Of a stretch of 64,000 nucleotides of DNA, positions 17,175 through 27,338 are shown piece by piece (the stretch's first letter is position 1; each line of letters starts with the position of its first letter). The translations under genes were made by a program, and so were the position numbers. This DNA is from Nitrosomonadales bacterium. GTDB taxonomy: Bacteria; Pseudomonadota; Gammaproteobacteria; Burkholderiales; Gallionellaceae. The stretch is from NCBI GenBank assembly GCA_016721605.1, contig JADKHS010000034.1:4715-68714 (forward strand), in the 5' to 3' direction. The notes under the pieces are model-generated. The model saw nothing but the letters and a program-made list of their open reading frames with translations. It was not told the origin of the DNA and did not search any database.

Positions 17175-18662
17175 TTAAACATTGAAAACCGTATACTTAT
17201 GATTGAAATTAACACCATATGTTGCCAAAAGCCCAGGAGCAGCATTTTGCTAATAAAATCCTGCAACATAAAGCCAACTGTAGGCAAGCCAATATATGTA
17301 TCACCATCAACGCTAGTTAACGATTGATCAGCAGTTGTTGTCAGATGTTTCACGCCATCGCCATCAACTTGACCATTAACAGCAGTGATTCCAGTAGCAT
17401 TAAAGGCCATCCGCAACCACCCATTCTCGAAGTTAACTGGAACGTTTACTTCATTAGCCGAACCCAACAAGTGACTGTTATTAAAGGTCACAACAGTTGT
17501 TTCCCAGCACAGGGATGTACCGCCGCCTGGAGCAGGTGGTGAGAAATCAACGATAGCGACGTTACCTTCCTCACGGTTCCAATAGCTCAAACCAACTGCC
17601 TGCACGCACCATTAAGCCAGAACTTGTGGGTAAACGGGCTGAACAATTGGGTTAGCTGTTCGTTGACAGCGCCGTGTTATGAACAGGCACATTGTATCGT
17701 TTGGTCGGCATTGTTACCACCCAATCGGTACCGGACAGTGTTGCATTATCCAACACAAATTCGTTGATAATATTGTTATGCATCAGCAACGCACTGACAG
17801 TACTATCACCACTCAGCCAAGTGCTTGTTACAGTTCCACCACCATTGAATATTATGCTGGTCAAATCTGCGAATGTCAGATCTGGGAAAATACTGCCAGG
17901 AGGATTCCAAATATTCTGTACATTAGACGGTGCAAAAGCATCCAATGCGACTGGATCGTAACCAAAATCTGTACCCGCTGCAACACCTATCAGAGAGGCC
18001 GTACCTGCCAGACCACCGGTTGACGGATTTGCTCTGGCTGATTGCCCACCCACTATCAGTGCGCTAGCAGGACCCATATCCATATTCGCGGCCTGAACTA
18101 CCGAACAATTAGCCGGAACACCACTTACGTGAGTAATAGCTGCATTGATCGCGGTATTTGTGATTGTGCCCATTTCGATAATTTCAAAATAGCCTTCACG
18201 GGTACGATCCAAGGATTGGGTCTTATCATCCCCACCACTTTGTTGAATACCTTCAAGGGCGGTACCGGAATATGCGAAGTTCACAAAATCTTTACCGTTA
18301 GCAGGAATCGCAGGTGTGAGCGCATGACTTATCAGCAGTAATCATCTTTGCGCCGGTAGCAGTGTTCATAACCGCAGCAGTCCACATGTCATTCGGGGAT
18401 AGGTAGAGGTTAAAGTCCAATACTTCGCGGCTATTCTACCTTCGGTAAAACGAACTTTTACAGCTTTTGATGAATTAGTAGTATTAACTACAGACAGGTA
18501 TGTGTCTGTTCCTGCACGTGTCGTGTAGTATGGATAAATTAGAACCTCACCCAAACCATTGGAATTTACATGTACAGCAGCACTTGCCGTATTTGCGATA
18601 CCAACCGAACTTACTGCCGCCACCAAAGCAAGATACAGTGACTTTCTCTTAAATTTTTGCAT
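17175..18662 (-). pseudogene. Conserved exported protein of about 500 residues, unknown function, multiply frameshifted
   Basis: One gene spread over three frames. The start (MQKFKRKSLYLALVAAV) has an AAGGAG site and a signal peptide ending ASA. Then HVNSNGLGEVLIYPYYTTRA and YLSVVNTTNSSKAVKVRF follow; after a shift near 18380, DMWTAAVMNTATGAKMITAD; after another near 18290, NFAYSGTALEGI and REGYFEIIEMGTITN with SGVPANCSVVQ; then SYWNREEG, FENGWLRMAF and, after a last shift near 17230, AAPGLLATYGVNFNHKYT to a stop at 17175. I recall homologous exported proteins in other betaproteobacteria but no function. At least four shifts are needed, so this copy may be truly broken. Confidence 0.7.
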
Positions 18663-18789
18663 TATTGCTAGACTCCTTATATTTTATTACGAAATGTTGA
18701 AGTTTGACTTCGGGAAAAGATTATTACCTTTTATAAAGCATTACCTCAATAATTACTACAGTCGACTTTAGAAATTACTGCGATGTTAT

Positions 18790-18817
18790 TGTATAACATA
18801 GTTGTTTCATTCTACAA
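18790..18817 (-). promoter_or_regulatory. Probable sigma70 promoter of the surface-protein gene
   Basis: Minus strand: TTGTAG at 18817-18812 and TATACA at 18795-18790, 16 bases apart, about 130 bases before the start codon at 18662. Confidence 0.5.
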
Positions 18818-18870
18818 GTGATTTTTTGTGCACATAACCCCTCCTAATTTTAAAATCCATGAACCCCTAA

Positions 18871-19351
18871 TTATCTGCGCGGGCCAAGCACCATCACCCC
18901 GTCTTGACGCAACCAATTCTCGTCCAGACGAGTCTCAAGTGATTTGATATCGCGATAGCTATACTCAATTGCCATTAGCACCTTTGCACTGGTCTTGTTC
19001 GCATGAAACAGTATCCACGTTAGCTTTCTTCCAAATGCCGCCACGGATTTTAGCTCTATATAAATCCAACGACATAACATCTCGCGTGCCCGGACTCAGA
19101 TAACTATACGCTTTGGCGAAATCCTTTTGCATTAAGGCCTCCCAACGAGCAGCGGCTCGTTGGGCAACCATCTTTTGCGGTTCAACCTGCACTTTCTGTG
19201 TTGAACCACCTCTCCTGTGATCCTGCACAACCCAGGACTCCACACACTCAGGATAAGCGCCACCACCTCGCGACTTGCAACCCATTTCGCACATCCATTC
19301 TTTCAAAAGCTCACCCAAAATATCTATGTTTATTATTTCGACTATAGTCAC
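18871..19351 (-). CDS. Hypothetical NTF2-like protein downstream of gspD, frameshifted
   Basis: The frame from 19351 gives RAAARWEALMQKDFAKAY, LSPGTRDVMSLDLYRAK and ANVDTVSCEQDQCK, then leaves frame. The overlapping frame continues KVLMAIEYSYRDIKSLETRL and ENWLRQDGVMVLGPRR to a stop at 18871. One shift near 18970 joins them. The 'ARWEALMQ-DFAKAY-YLSPGTR' pattern resembles NTF2-like accessory proteins of unknown role. The N-terminal 50 residues (with a run of Cys and Gly) do not look natural, so another shift near 19210 probably hides a lipoprotein signal. Last gene of the secretion cluster. Confidence 0.5.
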
Positions 19352-19654
19352 TCTTGCGTTAATGCACTGTCAAGGACAATCTAAATTCTTTCGCTATACC
19401 GTCTCTTTTTTACAACATATAAAAATTATAAATTGAATTTAATCTACTTACTCTTGCGAGTACTAGTCCATTTGATGATCCCAGTATCCAATAACTTATT
19501 TACGAAATCTTCAGTCCAGAATTAAATCCACTAAATTAAAAACGAACAGAAATTCACTTTCCGCACCCCATCCATATTCATCCTGAATATCACTTTACGA
19601 CAAGATGTAGAAATACTTTAGCGCACTCCAAGGTTTTCTGCATACAAACGGAAA
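19352..19654. other. Intergenic region between gspD and the NTF2-like gene
   Basis: 303 AT-rich bases. On the minus strand a short open stretch around 19448-19520 reads EDFVNKLLDTGIIKW and STRKSK before a stop; it may be the tail of a lost gene, but I cannot name it. Confidence 0.35.
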
Positions 19655-21784
19655 TTATTTGAGAAAAGGCACTTGTTTAACTTGCTTATCCATTTGCTTG
19701 GATATATCGCCAGATTTCCCAATCTTTTCCAAAAGCTCATTCAATCCAGCAGGCTTCTTCGGCATCTCGCTAGATTTTCCAAAGTTTTCCAAAATATCAC
19801 TTAACCCTCTGAGTTTTTTTCGGAATTCTTCGCTTACATCATGTGCCTGCTGGTTATTGGCCACCAAACGCGGTGTAATCAAAAGCACCAGTTCGGTACG
19901 ATTTTCAGCAAATGTCTGGACGCCGAATAGTCCACCGATAAACGGTATTTTCGACAGGTATGGCAATCCGCTGCTTGCTATGGTTTTATTATCCGTAATT
20001 AATCCACCTAATACCATGGTTTCACCGGATTTAACCACTACCGTGGTTTTTACCGCGCGCTTACTAATAGTAGGCGAATTAATCGAAGATGTTGTGGTTA
20101 TCGAGGCCGCACTAACCTCTTGATTAATATCCATCGTTACTTGGCCTCCAGCGTTGATGCGCGGTGTAACCGTTAGCAGAATTCCGGTATCAATATACTG
20201 GATGGAAGCAATCAACCCTGTGGCGGAACCCAAAACGGATTGAGTTTGGCTAGTAATCGGCACGCGATCACCAACTTGGATCTTGGCGGTCTGATTATCG
20301 GTGACCATTATATGTGGTGAAGAAATCACTTTGACGCGCGAATCAGTTGCCAATAAATTAAGCGCAGCGGCCACCCCACCCGCTACATTCGAATTACTCC
20401 ACGTATAAGAAAAACCGGGCGCTAATGCACTAATCCCAGAACCACCTGTATCAAGCTTGCCATTTCCGCGCTGTCCGTTTTTAAAAGCCCATTCCAATCC
20501 AAACTTCAAATCACCTGTTAGCGTTACCTCGGCGATGGTGACGTCTATCAGCACCTGCCGTGGTGCCACATCAAGCCTGCGAATAGCCGTTTCAATTTTT
20601 TCATAATTGGCTTGCGAAGCCAAAATTAACAACGCATTATTGTCCTTGTCAGCAAGCACTCGAACATCACCCTTAACCGCAACACTATCGCCAACGGCCG
20701 CTTGCTGTTCTGGGGTCGCATCCACAGGGGTTGTTTCTGTCGATTTCACCTCTGCTGGCGCCAAACCAGGAGCAAGCGCAGGCGGAGGTATAGTTGAAGC
20801 TGTTGATTTGCTGAATACATTATTGAGCAATGCCGCCAGCTTTTCCGCCATTCCATTCTGTACCGGATAAACAAATAAGCGCATACCGCCACCGACCCCG
20901 CCAGTGTGATCTAAGCGCTCAATCCATATTTTCGCCTGCTCCAGATACTTAGGCTGCTGCGTGATTACCAAAATGGCATTCAGACGCTCAATCGGCACCA
21001 ACTTGACCACTCCAGCTAACGGGCTTAACGCCTGAGCACCAAAGATTTTACCGAGGTCAGCCACGGCAGTCTTCACCTCGACGCTTTGTAACGTAAATAA
21101 GGCAACTGACATACCAGATAGCCAATCTACATCGAACATGGCAATAGTGTCCTGCAAATGCCGTAATTCGCGCTCAGTGCCGGAAAGAATTATCAAGTTG
21201 CGTGCTTCATCAATACGCACGGCGTTCGCTTCGGTTACAAATGGCTCAAGAATCTTTACCATTTCTTTGGCGGCAATAAATTTCAACGGCGCGATCTGAA
21301 CGCTGTACCCTCGACCGCCTTGCAATACTATCTTGTCGTCTCCCAATTGTGGCGTGATTGAGCCGCGCGTGGCAGTAGCAGCCGGCACCACTTTATAAAT
21401 GCCCTCTTCCCTGATGATCGCTGCACCATTCATGCGTAACAAGGTTTCCAACGTTGGCAGCAAATCTTTTCGCTGAAGTGGGCTGCTTGTATGTAAATTA
21501 ATTGTTCCTTGCACCTTAGGGTCGATGATGTAAGTTTCATTGAATATATCGCCAACAATTGCTTTGACTACCTCACGCAAGTCAGCACCCTCAAAATTAA
21601 GCATCATTTCGTCTCCTGCAGCCGGCTTGACCACGCTTGCAGTCGGCGGCGGCGCTTTGACAAATACTCCAGTACCAGGATATAACTTGACTTTCTCCGA
21701 ACCATCAACGATGGCAGGCTTTTCCTCTTTCTTACTCTTGGTCTCGGCATCGCTAATGTTCCGCGTAATAAAATGCGGCTCCAC
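19655..21784 (-). CDS. gspD: Type II secretion system secretin GspD
   Basis: Outer-membrane secretin that forms the exit pore. About 700 residues. N0 domain (LNFEGADLREVVKAIVGD, IIDPKVQGTINL), N1-N3 repeats (VRIDEARNLIILSG, VPIERLNAILVITQQP, VRVLADKDNNALLI), a long Ala/Pro/Glu insert in N3, then the secretin core (RQVLIDVTIAEVTL, VPITSQTQS, GLITDNKT, GLPYLSKIPFIGGLFG, ELVLLITPRLV). The frame opens with a GTG and lacks a signal. An ATG at 21921 in another frame encodes MNKIYLRWMLVMITLPVLEVC, a lipoprotein-like signal, followed by a T8 run, so the real start is probably 21921 with frameshifts near 21855 and 21785. The Ser/Lys-rich C-terminus has two related 'LENFGKSS/LEKIGKSG' units. Confidence 0.93.
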   Translation of the reverse strand: MEPHFITRNISDAETKSKKEEKPAIVDGSEKVKLYPGTGVFVKAPPPTASVVKPAAGDEMMLNFEGADLREVVKAIVGDIFNETYIIDPKVQGTINLHTSSPLQRKDLLPTLETLLRMNGAAIIREEGIYKVVPAATATRGSITPQLGDDKIVLQGGRGYSVQIAPLKFIAAKEMVKILEPFVTEANAVRIDEARNLIILSGTERELRHLQDTIAMFDVDWLSGMSVALFTLQSVEVKTAVADLGKIFGAQALSPLAGVVKLVPIERLNAILVITQQPKYLEQAKIWIERLDHTGGVGGGMRLFVYPVQNGMAEKLAALLNNVFSKSTASTIPPPALAPGLAPAEVKSTETTPVDATPEQQAAVGDSVAVKGDVRVLADKDNNALLILASQANYEKIETAIRRLDVAPRQVLIDVTIAEVTLTGDLKFGLEWAFKNGQRGNGKLDTGGSGISALAPGFSYTWSNSNVAGGVAAALNLLATDSRVKVISSPHIMVTDNQTAKIQVGDRVPITSQTQSVLGSATGLIASIQYIDTGILLTVTPRINAGGQVTMDINQEVSAASITTTSSINSPTISKRAVKTTVVVKSGETMVLGGLITDNKTIASSGLPYLSKIPFIGGLFGVQTFAENRTELVLLITPRLVANNQQAHDVSEEFRKKLRGLSDILENFGKSSEMPKKPAGLNELLEKIGKSGDISKQMDKQVKQVPFLK

Positions 21785-21975
21785 AGCCCTTCACCCTTTT
21801 TTTTCATTACTTTTTTCTCATCGCCCTTCTTCACTTCGAACGCTTTGAAAAAAAATTAGCACACCTCCAATACAGGTAGCGTAATCATAACCAGCATCCA
21901 ACGTAAATAAATTTTATTCATGCCCATTCTCTTTTCTCTGTTAATAGCATATGGCTTCTCAATAAAAATGGTTTG

Positions 21976-22725
21976 TTATTCCGGTGGTGGTTGTCGTAGT
22001 GCACGGCGACGTTCAAAAACAGATCGAGGATCAGCAACACTCTCTGCCGGAGCGGTAACTGACGCCCCAGGCAGTGATGCAGCGGGGACAGCAAGTTGCG
22101 CCGGCACACCAGGACTACCAGGCCGTCCCGAATGACTCGGTCCTGTCTTGATTTTTAGTACCAGCTCTTCATGCTCGTCGCCTTGTTTGAAAGTGATCTT
22201 ATCACGATCCAATTTCTCAATTTGCATGCCATTAATTTCTTGGCCTAGTTCGACACGTACCATCTTGCGGGTAACGATTTCACGCAACAGTGCAATATTT
22301 TTGTCCTTGGTAATAATAATGCCGTCCAAAATAAACTGTCCTTTGCGCATGGTTGGCTTGGGCGGCTCTACCGGCACAGGCAAGGGCGGCGGAGACAGTG
22401 GCAAGAGGCGGCGAGAAGATACGGAAGAAGACATGGAAGAAGATGCATGCTGGCGGGGCACGAACTTGGATGGTAATGGGCGGCGGGATGAGACAAACAA
22501 TGGCCGTACTAATATCTCAGTATAGGATCGCTCTAGTGGCAGTAAGGCAAACTCTGGCTGCAATGGCAGCACTGTCGGCCTGTTTTTTTGCAATTTTGGC
22601 TGCGGCAGGGGCACATTAATGCGGTTGCCCCAACCAAGTTCGGAGCCAATTGTCCCGATCAGCAACCCTATCAGTACCAACAATAATATTGTCGTAAAAT
22701 GGCGAGGTTCAAAGGAGCTTTTCAT
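21976..22725 (-). CDS. Type II secretion inner-membrane protein, GspN/GspC-like
   Basis: One N-terminal transmembrane helix (FTTILLLVLIGLLIGTIGSE), a proline/serine-rich periplasmic linker, and a beta-rich homology region (GQFILDGIIITKDKNIALLR, MVRVELGQEINGMQIEKLDRDKITF) like the HR domain of GspC, which links the inner-membrane platform to GspD. No PDZ domain; the C-terminus is Pro/Ala-rich. It overlaps gspM by four bases and precedes gspD. Betaproteobacterial annotations often call this position GspN. Confidence 0.7.
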   Translation of the reverse strand: MKSSFEPRHFTTILLLVLIGLLIGTIGSELGWGNRINVPLPQPKLQKNRPTVLPLQPEFALLPLERSYTEILVRPLFVSSRRPLPSKFVPRQHASSSMSSSVSSRRLLPLSPPPLPVPVEPPKPTMRKGQFILDGIIITKDKNIALLREIVTRKMVRVELGQEINGMQIEKLDRDKITFKQGDEHEELVLKIKTGPSHSGRPGSPGVPAQLAVPAASLPGASVTAPAESVADPRSVFERRRALRQPPPE

Positions 22726-23303
22726 TTGCTATCCGCTACCAACGCATAGCCAGATACATCAAACTGCGCTATCAGTTCTGGCTCTGTCACAGGTGCACCC
22801 TTATTCAAAGTATTAGCCTGCGAGCGTATGCTGACATTATCAAGTAACAGATAAGGCTGCACCGTCTCTACAGCATAAAGAGTTTTTCTCAGCGTGGACA
22901 TGCTGCTGATAAATTGAACATTAACCGTAACACGGCGATAGCCGCTGTCGTCCTTGAATGGCACCACCTGCATACTGACCAGCTTGCCACCATTAACCTC
23001 GATCAAACTTTTTGCGGTTTCCTGAATTTCTGAAGCAGCCAATGCAGCACCAGTGTTTCTAAGAAAGTGTTGACGGCCATTTTTGTTCTTCACCTGATCG
23101 AGCGCCGACTGGACTTCGGCATGAGTCGCTATAACATGCCTATAACGCCCCAAGTAATCAGCCATGCTATCCAGCGACTGATCGTAATGGCGATGCAACA
23201 TGTTCACCGGGATAAACAGCAGCAAACCGACCATCGTCAGGAATAAGATTAACAACCCAATGGCCAAGCCACGGCTTTGATTTTTGCTGAGGGTTTGCAT
23301 CAA
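22722..23303 (-). CDS. gspM: Type II secretion protein GspM (PilO-like, subtype b)
   Basis: Inner-membrane platform protein. 193 residues: an N-terminal helix (GLAIGLLILFLTMVGLLLF), a coiled-coil-prone segment, then a ferredoxin-like domain (SEIQETAKSLIEVNGGKL, VNVQFISSMSTLRKTLYAVE, LLLDNVSIRS). This matches the T2SSM_b/PilO-like type rather than classical GspM. It overlaps both neighbours by four bases, implying translational coupling with gspL and the GspN-like gene. Confidence 0.82.
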   Translation of the reverse strand: MMQTLSKNQSRGLAIGLLILFLTMVGLLLFIPVNMLHRHYDQSLDSMADYLGRYRHVIATHAEVQSALDQVKNKNGRQHFLRNTGAALAASEIQETAKSLIEVNGGKLVSMQVVPFKDDSGYRRVTVNVQFISSMSTLRKTLYAVETVQPYLLLDNVSIRSQANTLNKGAPVTEPELIAQFDVSGYALVADSK

Positions 23304-24685
23304 GATTTAACCTCAGAATAAGGCCCTGTCTTTATTGTTTGCTTAACTGGCGTATTCGAAGCTGGCAGCGCCGGCTTGAGGGCTGGAACTCGTAGCGGCA
23401 ATGATGAATTAAACTTTTCCGCTTCAATCTTGCTGGAATCAGGCGTAGATTGCTCTGGTTTGTTGTTGGTGCCGTTATCGGACGTACCTAATTCAGGCTC
23501 ACCAGTCGGTAACGGTAGTTGCGGTACAAATTGTCCGGGTGTGGGCGCAATGACTGCGGCAGCTAGCACGGCCTTAATTTCTGCCGCCAGATGGTAACGC
23601 TCGCTGTTTGGCATATTCCCCTTGGTCAGCGGCGAGCGGAAGTTGGCGTCATGCAAAATCCTGGTGCTCTCAATCAAAGCGATCAATTTCGACGAGGAGC
23701 CGGTTTCCCCCTGGATTTGAAGCTCCTTGCCTTTAAGGTTAAATTGTTGCACCCAGGTATCGTCCGGCAACAGGCGAGACAACTCATCCAGCAGTATTAC
23801 TAATGGCGGGACTGCCTGTTTTTTATCCAGCATAAAATTGAATTCTGCCGCCAGTCTCTCCTGCTCGCGCCGCAGCGCATCGGTTTCTCTCGCTTGCTGC
23901 TTAGCACGGTCAACTATCGGCAGCAGGGCAATCACGGCTTGTCGCTTCTGCCAAATCGGGATAGTTATGGCGGCCATTGCCAAAAGCAGTGTTAACAGCA
24001 ATAACCCAAGATTGACTCCGCGCAGCTTGGACGGTTGGGTAGCAGCATTGCGCTCGGTTGGCATCAGGTTGATGGCATCGCCGTCCGGCACAGCAATGCT
24101 GGCGACATACGCAGAATTGGCTGACGCACCCCAACGCTCCAGCAGATCAAGTGAATTATCCATCGTTGAACGCGGTATAACCACCAGCTTGACGACAAGC
24201 CGATTTTTTTGATTATCCACACGCAACACGCGAAAATCGAAATAAACTTGCTCAGCTTTGAAAGGGGTATGGCGATCCATTTCGAAACCTAACACTTGGC
24301 GCAGATTTTTGGCTGCTGCCAGAGGTAGTTCGATCTGTTTGACAAGGCATTGAGTATCCGCGAGCCACAACGCAACCCGCTCATCGCGTTTATGCAGCTT
24401 ACTAAAAAGTACCTTAAAAGCAATGCCTTGGGTATCATTATCACCAGATTGCCGATCAACTCGACCCTGCTCGGTCAAGCTGCCTTGCAGCCAGCGCTGC
24501 AATATAACGGCTTGAGGAGTAACTTCTATTAGCAGTTCATTAGCGGCGTTTGCACTAGATTGCCGCAACCATTGCGGCACAAGCGCGATAAGTTCACCCG
24601 ACCACCAACGCCAAAAGCGCCCAAGCAGGGAGTTCCTATCAAAAGTAAAGCGCGGCTGGCGCGCAGCTTGAATTTTATTTATCAT
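23300..24685 (-). CDS. gspL: Type II secretion protein GspL (PilM/PilN-like)
   Basis: Links the GspE ATPase to the inner-membrane platform. 461 residues: a cytoplasmic actin-like part (LLIEVTPQAVILQRWLQGSL, LVKQIELPLAAAKNLRQVLGF, MDRHTPFKAEQVYFD), one transmembrane helix (GLLLLTLLLAMAAITIPIW), then the PilN periplasmic domain (LLDELSRLLPDDTWVQQFNL, LIALIESTRILHDANFRSP) and a Pro/Thr-rich tail. It begins after a 489-base gap from gspK, so gspL-M-N-D may have its own promoter. Confidence 0.87.
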   Translation of the reverse strand: MINKIQAARQPRFTFDRNSLLGRFWRWWSGELIALVPQWLRQSSANAANELLIEVTPQAVILQRWLQGSLTEQGRVDRQSGDNDTQGIAFKVLFSKLHKRDERVALWLADTQCLVKQIELPLAAAKNLRQVLGFEMDRHTPFKAEQVYFDFRVLRVDNQKNRLVVKLVVIPRSTMDNSLDLLERWGASANSAYVASIAVPDGDAINLMPTERNAATQPSKLRGVNLGLLLLTLLLAMAAITIPIWQKRQAVIALLPIVDRAKQQARETDALRREQERLAAEFNFMLDKKQAVPPLVILLDELSRLLPDDTWVQQFNLKGKELQIQGETGSSSKLIALIESTRILHDANFRSPLTKGNMPNSERYHLAAEIKAVLAAAVIAPTPGQFVPQLPLPTGEPELGTSDNGTNNKPEQSTPDSSKIEAEKFNSSLPLRVPALKPALPASNTPVKQTIKTGPYSEVKS

Positions 24686-25174
24686 CTAGCACTGAAGTAC
24701 GCATGTGACGTTCCTCTCATTTTAGCGAAGAGAGGCTTAGGAGTAATGAGATCTGCCTGATCAACAGAAGTAACGTATGATAATTAACGGTTACTATAAT
24801 TCCCTCAGCCTTTATCAGTATCTAGTTAGTTATTAGATACCGCCACGAATCAACGACGCATCCCATAGCTTGTTATAGTCATGCTATCTATCGTTAAGTT
24901 CAACCAAAGCTTGATACTCATCAAAAAATTAAACTGATGCGTCCATCGGGACACTGTCAAACGATTACACACAATTTACTCATTGCAACATGCTCAACAT
25001 AGAATGCTGACATATGTTTTTAGCCTGACCTAAAAAATATCCTCAAGATGCTAGATGATGTATATCCGGCACTCAGTATTGAAATGTTTGAGCAAACATC
25101 AATGATGCACATTGTGCGATCAGTTTTTCTTGTCGCTGAGCGCAAATGGAACGTGGATTAATCGCGTGCAATCG
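24686..25174. other. Intergenic region dividing gspK from gspL
   Basis: 489 bases without coding signs on either strand. It breaks the secretion cluster in two and may hold a promoter for gspL-M-N-D; on the minus strand a TTGACA lies near 24955 but no well-spaced -10 follows. A small inverted repeat CCTCTC/GAGAGG occurs near 24712-24735. Confidence 0.45.
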
Positions 25175-26110
25175 TTAATGAATGGCTACTTGTTCCTCAA
25201 CGATCGGCTTTAAAGTCGCCGCCCCCTCTTTCCAGGAAAAAAAAACGAACTTGCGAACGGCACCTTGATCAATTTTTACCACAGCCTCACGGACGAACAC
25301 TGTACCGTCTAGCGACACCGCTTCGGCACGAACACTATACACGGAACCGTCGTCACCCGCTACGGCAGCGGCTGCTGGAGCAAACGGCGGCGGCGGTAAA
25401 TTTTTAAGCAAGGCTTCCTGGCGCGCTAGAAGATAAGCGTCAACCAACTCTACATTAGCACCAGGCAGCGCCAACAAAACTTTTCTTGGCGCAATGGCTG
25501 CATTTACTCCAGCCTGATGTGAATCGACAGTCAGTGTATCTGCCAAATTAGCATACAACTCCGGTGTCATGCCCAATACCCGCTGCAATTCATTAACCGT
25601 TTCAAACGGTGCATTGGCCGGACGGTATTTCAATCCGGCCGCTTTGTATTCAGCAACCTCAGCACCTTTAGGACGTGGCAAGTCATCGTCGTCACGCCAA
25701 TCTACAATAGCATCCAGCAAAATATTGCTTTCTTCATCGTTAAGCCCGACGCTTTTCAATAGGCCCTTCAGCAAATCGTCTGATGCACTGTTAAGGTCAA
25801 TTTTACCGGACACGTCCAGGAGCGAAATACTGAGCTTAGCTCCCCCAAATTCCCACTGATGCGGCACGCCATCACCCTTCCATCGTTGCAGGTCGCTGAT
25901 TGGTTTGAACATTTCATAGAACGCACGCTGCATGCCAGCGTCAGCCACCGCTTGCGCGCGCGCTGCAGCTGCCAGATTCTGTCCCAGTAACGTATCAGTA
26001 CGCATGCTGAAAGCAAAACTCGCAGCAATCACAGTCAACAATGTGGTTGCCCACAACACTAACACCAGAGCAATGCCATGTTGATGTTTTTTGTTAATCA
26101 TGGCCTTCAT
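25175..26110 (-). CDS. gspK: Type II secretion minor pseudopilin GspK
   Basis: Largest minor pseudopilin, at the pseudopilus tip. Prepilin leader HQHG followed by IALVLVLWATTLLTVIA, cut by the prepilin peptidase after Gly. The body includes VSGKIDLNSASDDLLKGLL and VNELQRVLGMTPELY, helix-hairpin-like units typical of GspK, and IVDWRDDDDLPRPKGAE. The position-5 Glu of other pseudopilins is replaced by Val, as usual in GspK. Overlaps gspJ. Confidence 0.9.
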   Translation of the reverse strand: MKAMINKKHQHGIALVLVLWATTLLTVIAASFAFSMRTDTLLGQNLAAAARAQAVADAGMQRAFYEMFKPISDLQRWKGDGVPHQWEFGGAKLSISLLDVSGKIDLNSASDDLLKGLLKSVGLNDEESNILLDAIVDWRDDDDLPRPKGAEVAEYKAAGLKYRPANAPFETVNELQRVLGMTPELYANLADTLTVDSHQAGVNAAIAPRKVLLALPGANVELVDAYLLARQEALLKNLPPPPFAPAAAAVAGDDGSVYSVRAEAVSLDGTVFVREAVVKIDQGAVRKFVFFSWKEGAATLKPIVEEQVAIH

Positions 26111-26793
26111 TCACTCACACATCGATTGGCAGAGGTGTCCCACGCACAGCCAGTATCAGAGCCGATCAACGGTGCCACTACCAAATCCGGCCAAACGCGG
26201 CCATTACTGAACTTGACCCGAACACGGATCAGATAAGGTAACCGCTGTTGACTATCCCGATTTCCCCACTGATCCCGCCATTGCGGTTCGGCATCTTTGG
26301 TTTCAGCACCAAAATAGGCGAAATTTAATTCCTCTACATGATCCGCCAACACGATTTTTTCGGCTGTCTCCAATGCGGTAAAATCAACGCTGCCTGCCTC
26401 TGGAATAACGCGCCTCATTACCAGTTGGCCAACATTATTATCCTGATTATCCTGTACCAGCTCCAGACCAATCAAAAATAAACCGCCCGTACCTAATCGC
26501 ACGGCAATCGGGGCTACCAGCTTGATACTATCTGGCTGACCGATGAACGCCAGATTCATATCTGCTTTTTTCTTCCAGTGAAATGGAGTGACCTGACTTA
26601 ATTCACGCCGCAAAAATCCTTGCAGCAACGCCAAATGTGTCGAATTTTCTGCGCGTATCTCGCCGGCATCCCAGCTACGTGCGCCTAGACGCATACCACC
26701 AAACAATAAAGCCAAAATAAAACCGAGCAAAGACATGGCTATTAGCAATTCCAGCAAGGTAAAACCGGCAATTCTGTGTTTGTCCAGGGTCAC
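26107..26793 (-). CDS. gspJ: Type II secretion minor pseudopilin GspJ
   Basis: Minor pseudopilin with the leader HRIAG cut before FTLLELLIAMSLLGF; Glu5 present. The body (LRRELSQVTPFHW, VQDNQDNNVGQLVMRRVIPE, VEELNFAYFG) fits GspJ. GTG start at 26793 overlaps the gspI stop, so the two are translationally coupled. Forms the tip complex with GspI and GspK. Confidence 0.9.
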   Translation of the reverse strand: MTLDKHRIAGFTLLELLIAMSLLGFILALLFGGMRLGARSWDAGEIRAENSTHLALLQGFLRRELSQVTPFHWKKKADMNLAFIGQPDSIKLVAPIAVRLGTGGLFLIGLELVQDNQDNNVGQLVMRRVIPEAGSVDFTALETAEKIVLADHVEELNFAYFGAETKDAEPQWRDQWGNRDSQQRLPYLIRVRVKFSNGRVWPDLVVAPLIGSDTGCAWDTSANRCVSE

Positions 26794-27209
26794 AACGCCA
26801 CTCCATTCACCAGTCGCAACGTTTTAAGACTGGCCGAGCGCGGCTGGTCACTGCCACCCCATAGCACTTGGATTTCCACTTCCAGTAATGACACAGGCAA
26901 AATCGGCACTGGCAATCCAGTCTGGTCGCTCGCCTGTGCCGGAGCCACCAAGTATGGTCGAATACTGACATGCCAACGGTAAACGGCATCAAATTCACCA
27001 TTGCTCTCACTTATTTTCAGAGGCGTCTCAATACCAATCGATGCTAACTTACTTTGACCCAGCAACATTGCGCGCTGATATTCGTCAGCACGGCCGGCAT
27101 TACGCAAACCGCCAGAAAAAATCTGCATCAATACGCCCAATATCAGTGCCAGAATTACAAATGCCACCAGCACTTCAAGCAAAGAAAAGCCACGATTGAA
27201 TTTATGCAT
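26790..27209 (-). CDS. gspI: Type II secretion minor pseudopilin GspI
   Basis: Starts at the ATG at 27209 (MHKFNRG, then FSLLEVLVAFVILALILGV), giving a seven-residue leader; an earlier in-frame start at 27230 would lengthen it. Short pseudopilin with QRAMLLGQSKLASIGIE and the C-terminal LLEVEIQVLWGG that are typical of GspI. Nucleates the tip complex with GspJ and GspK. Confidence 0.88.
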   Translation of the reverse strand: MHKFNRGFSLLEVLVAFVILALILGVLMQIFSGGLRNAGRADEYQRAMLLGQSKLASIGIETPLKISESNGEFDAVYRWHVSIRPYLVAPAQASDQTGLPVPILPVSLLEVEIQVLWGGSDQPRSASLKTLRLVNGVAL

Positions 27210-27338
27210 GCCTAAGGGGATTGTCAGCAAATAACCTGAACATTTTCGCGGGTCTTAATTGATGCAATGTCATACCAACGAACACATACATCAATATCCA
27301 GCCAAAATTTCCAAAACGTCCAGGTTCACATGCCGCCC

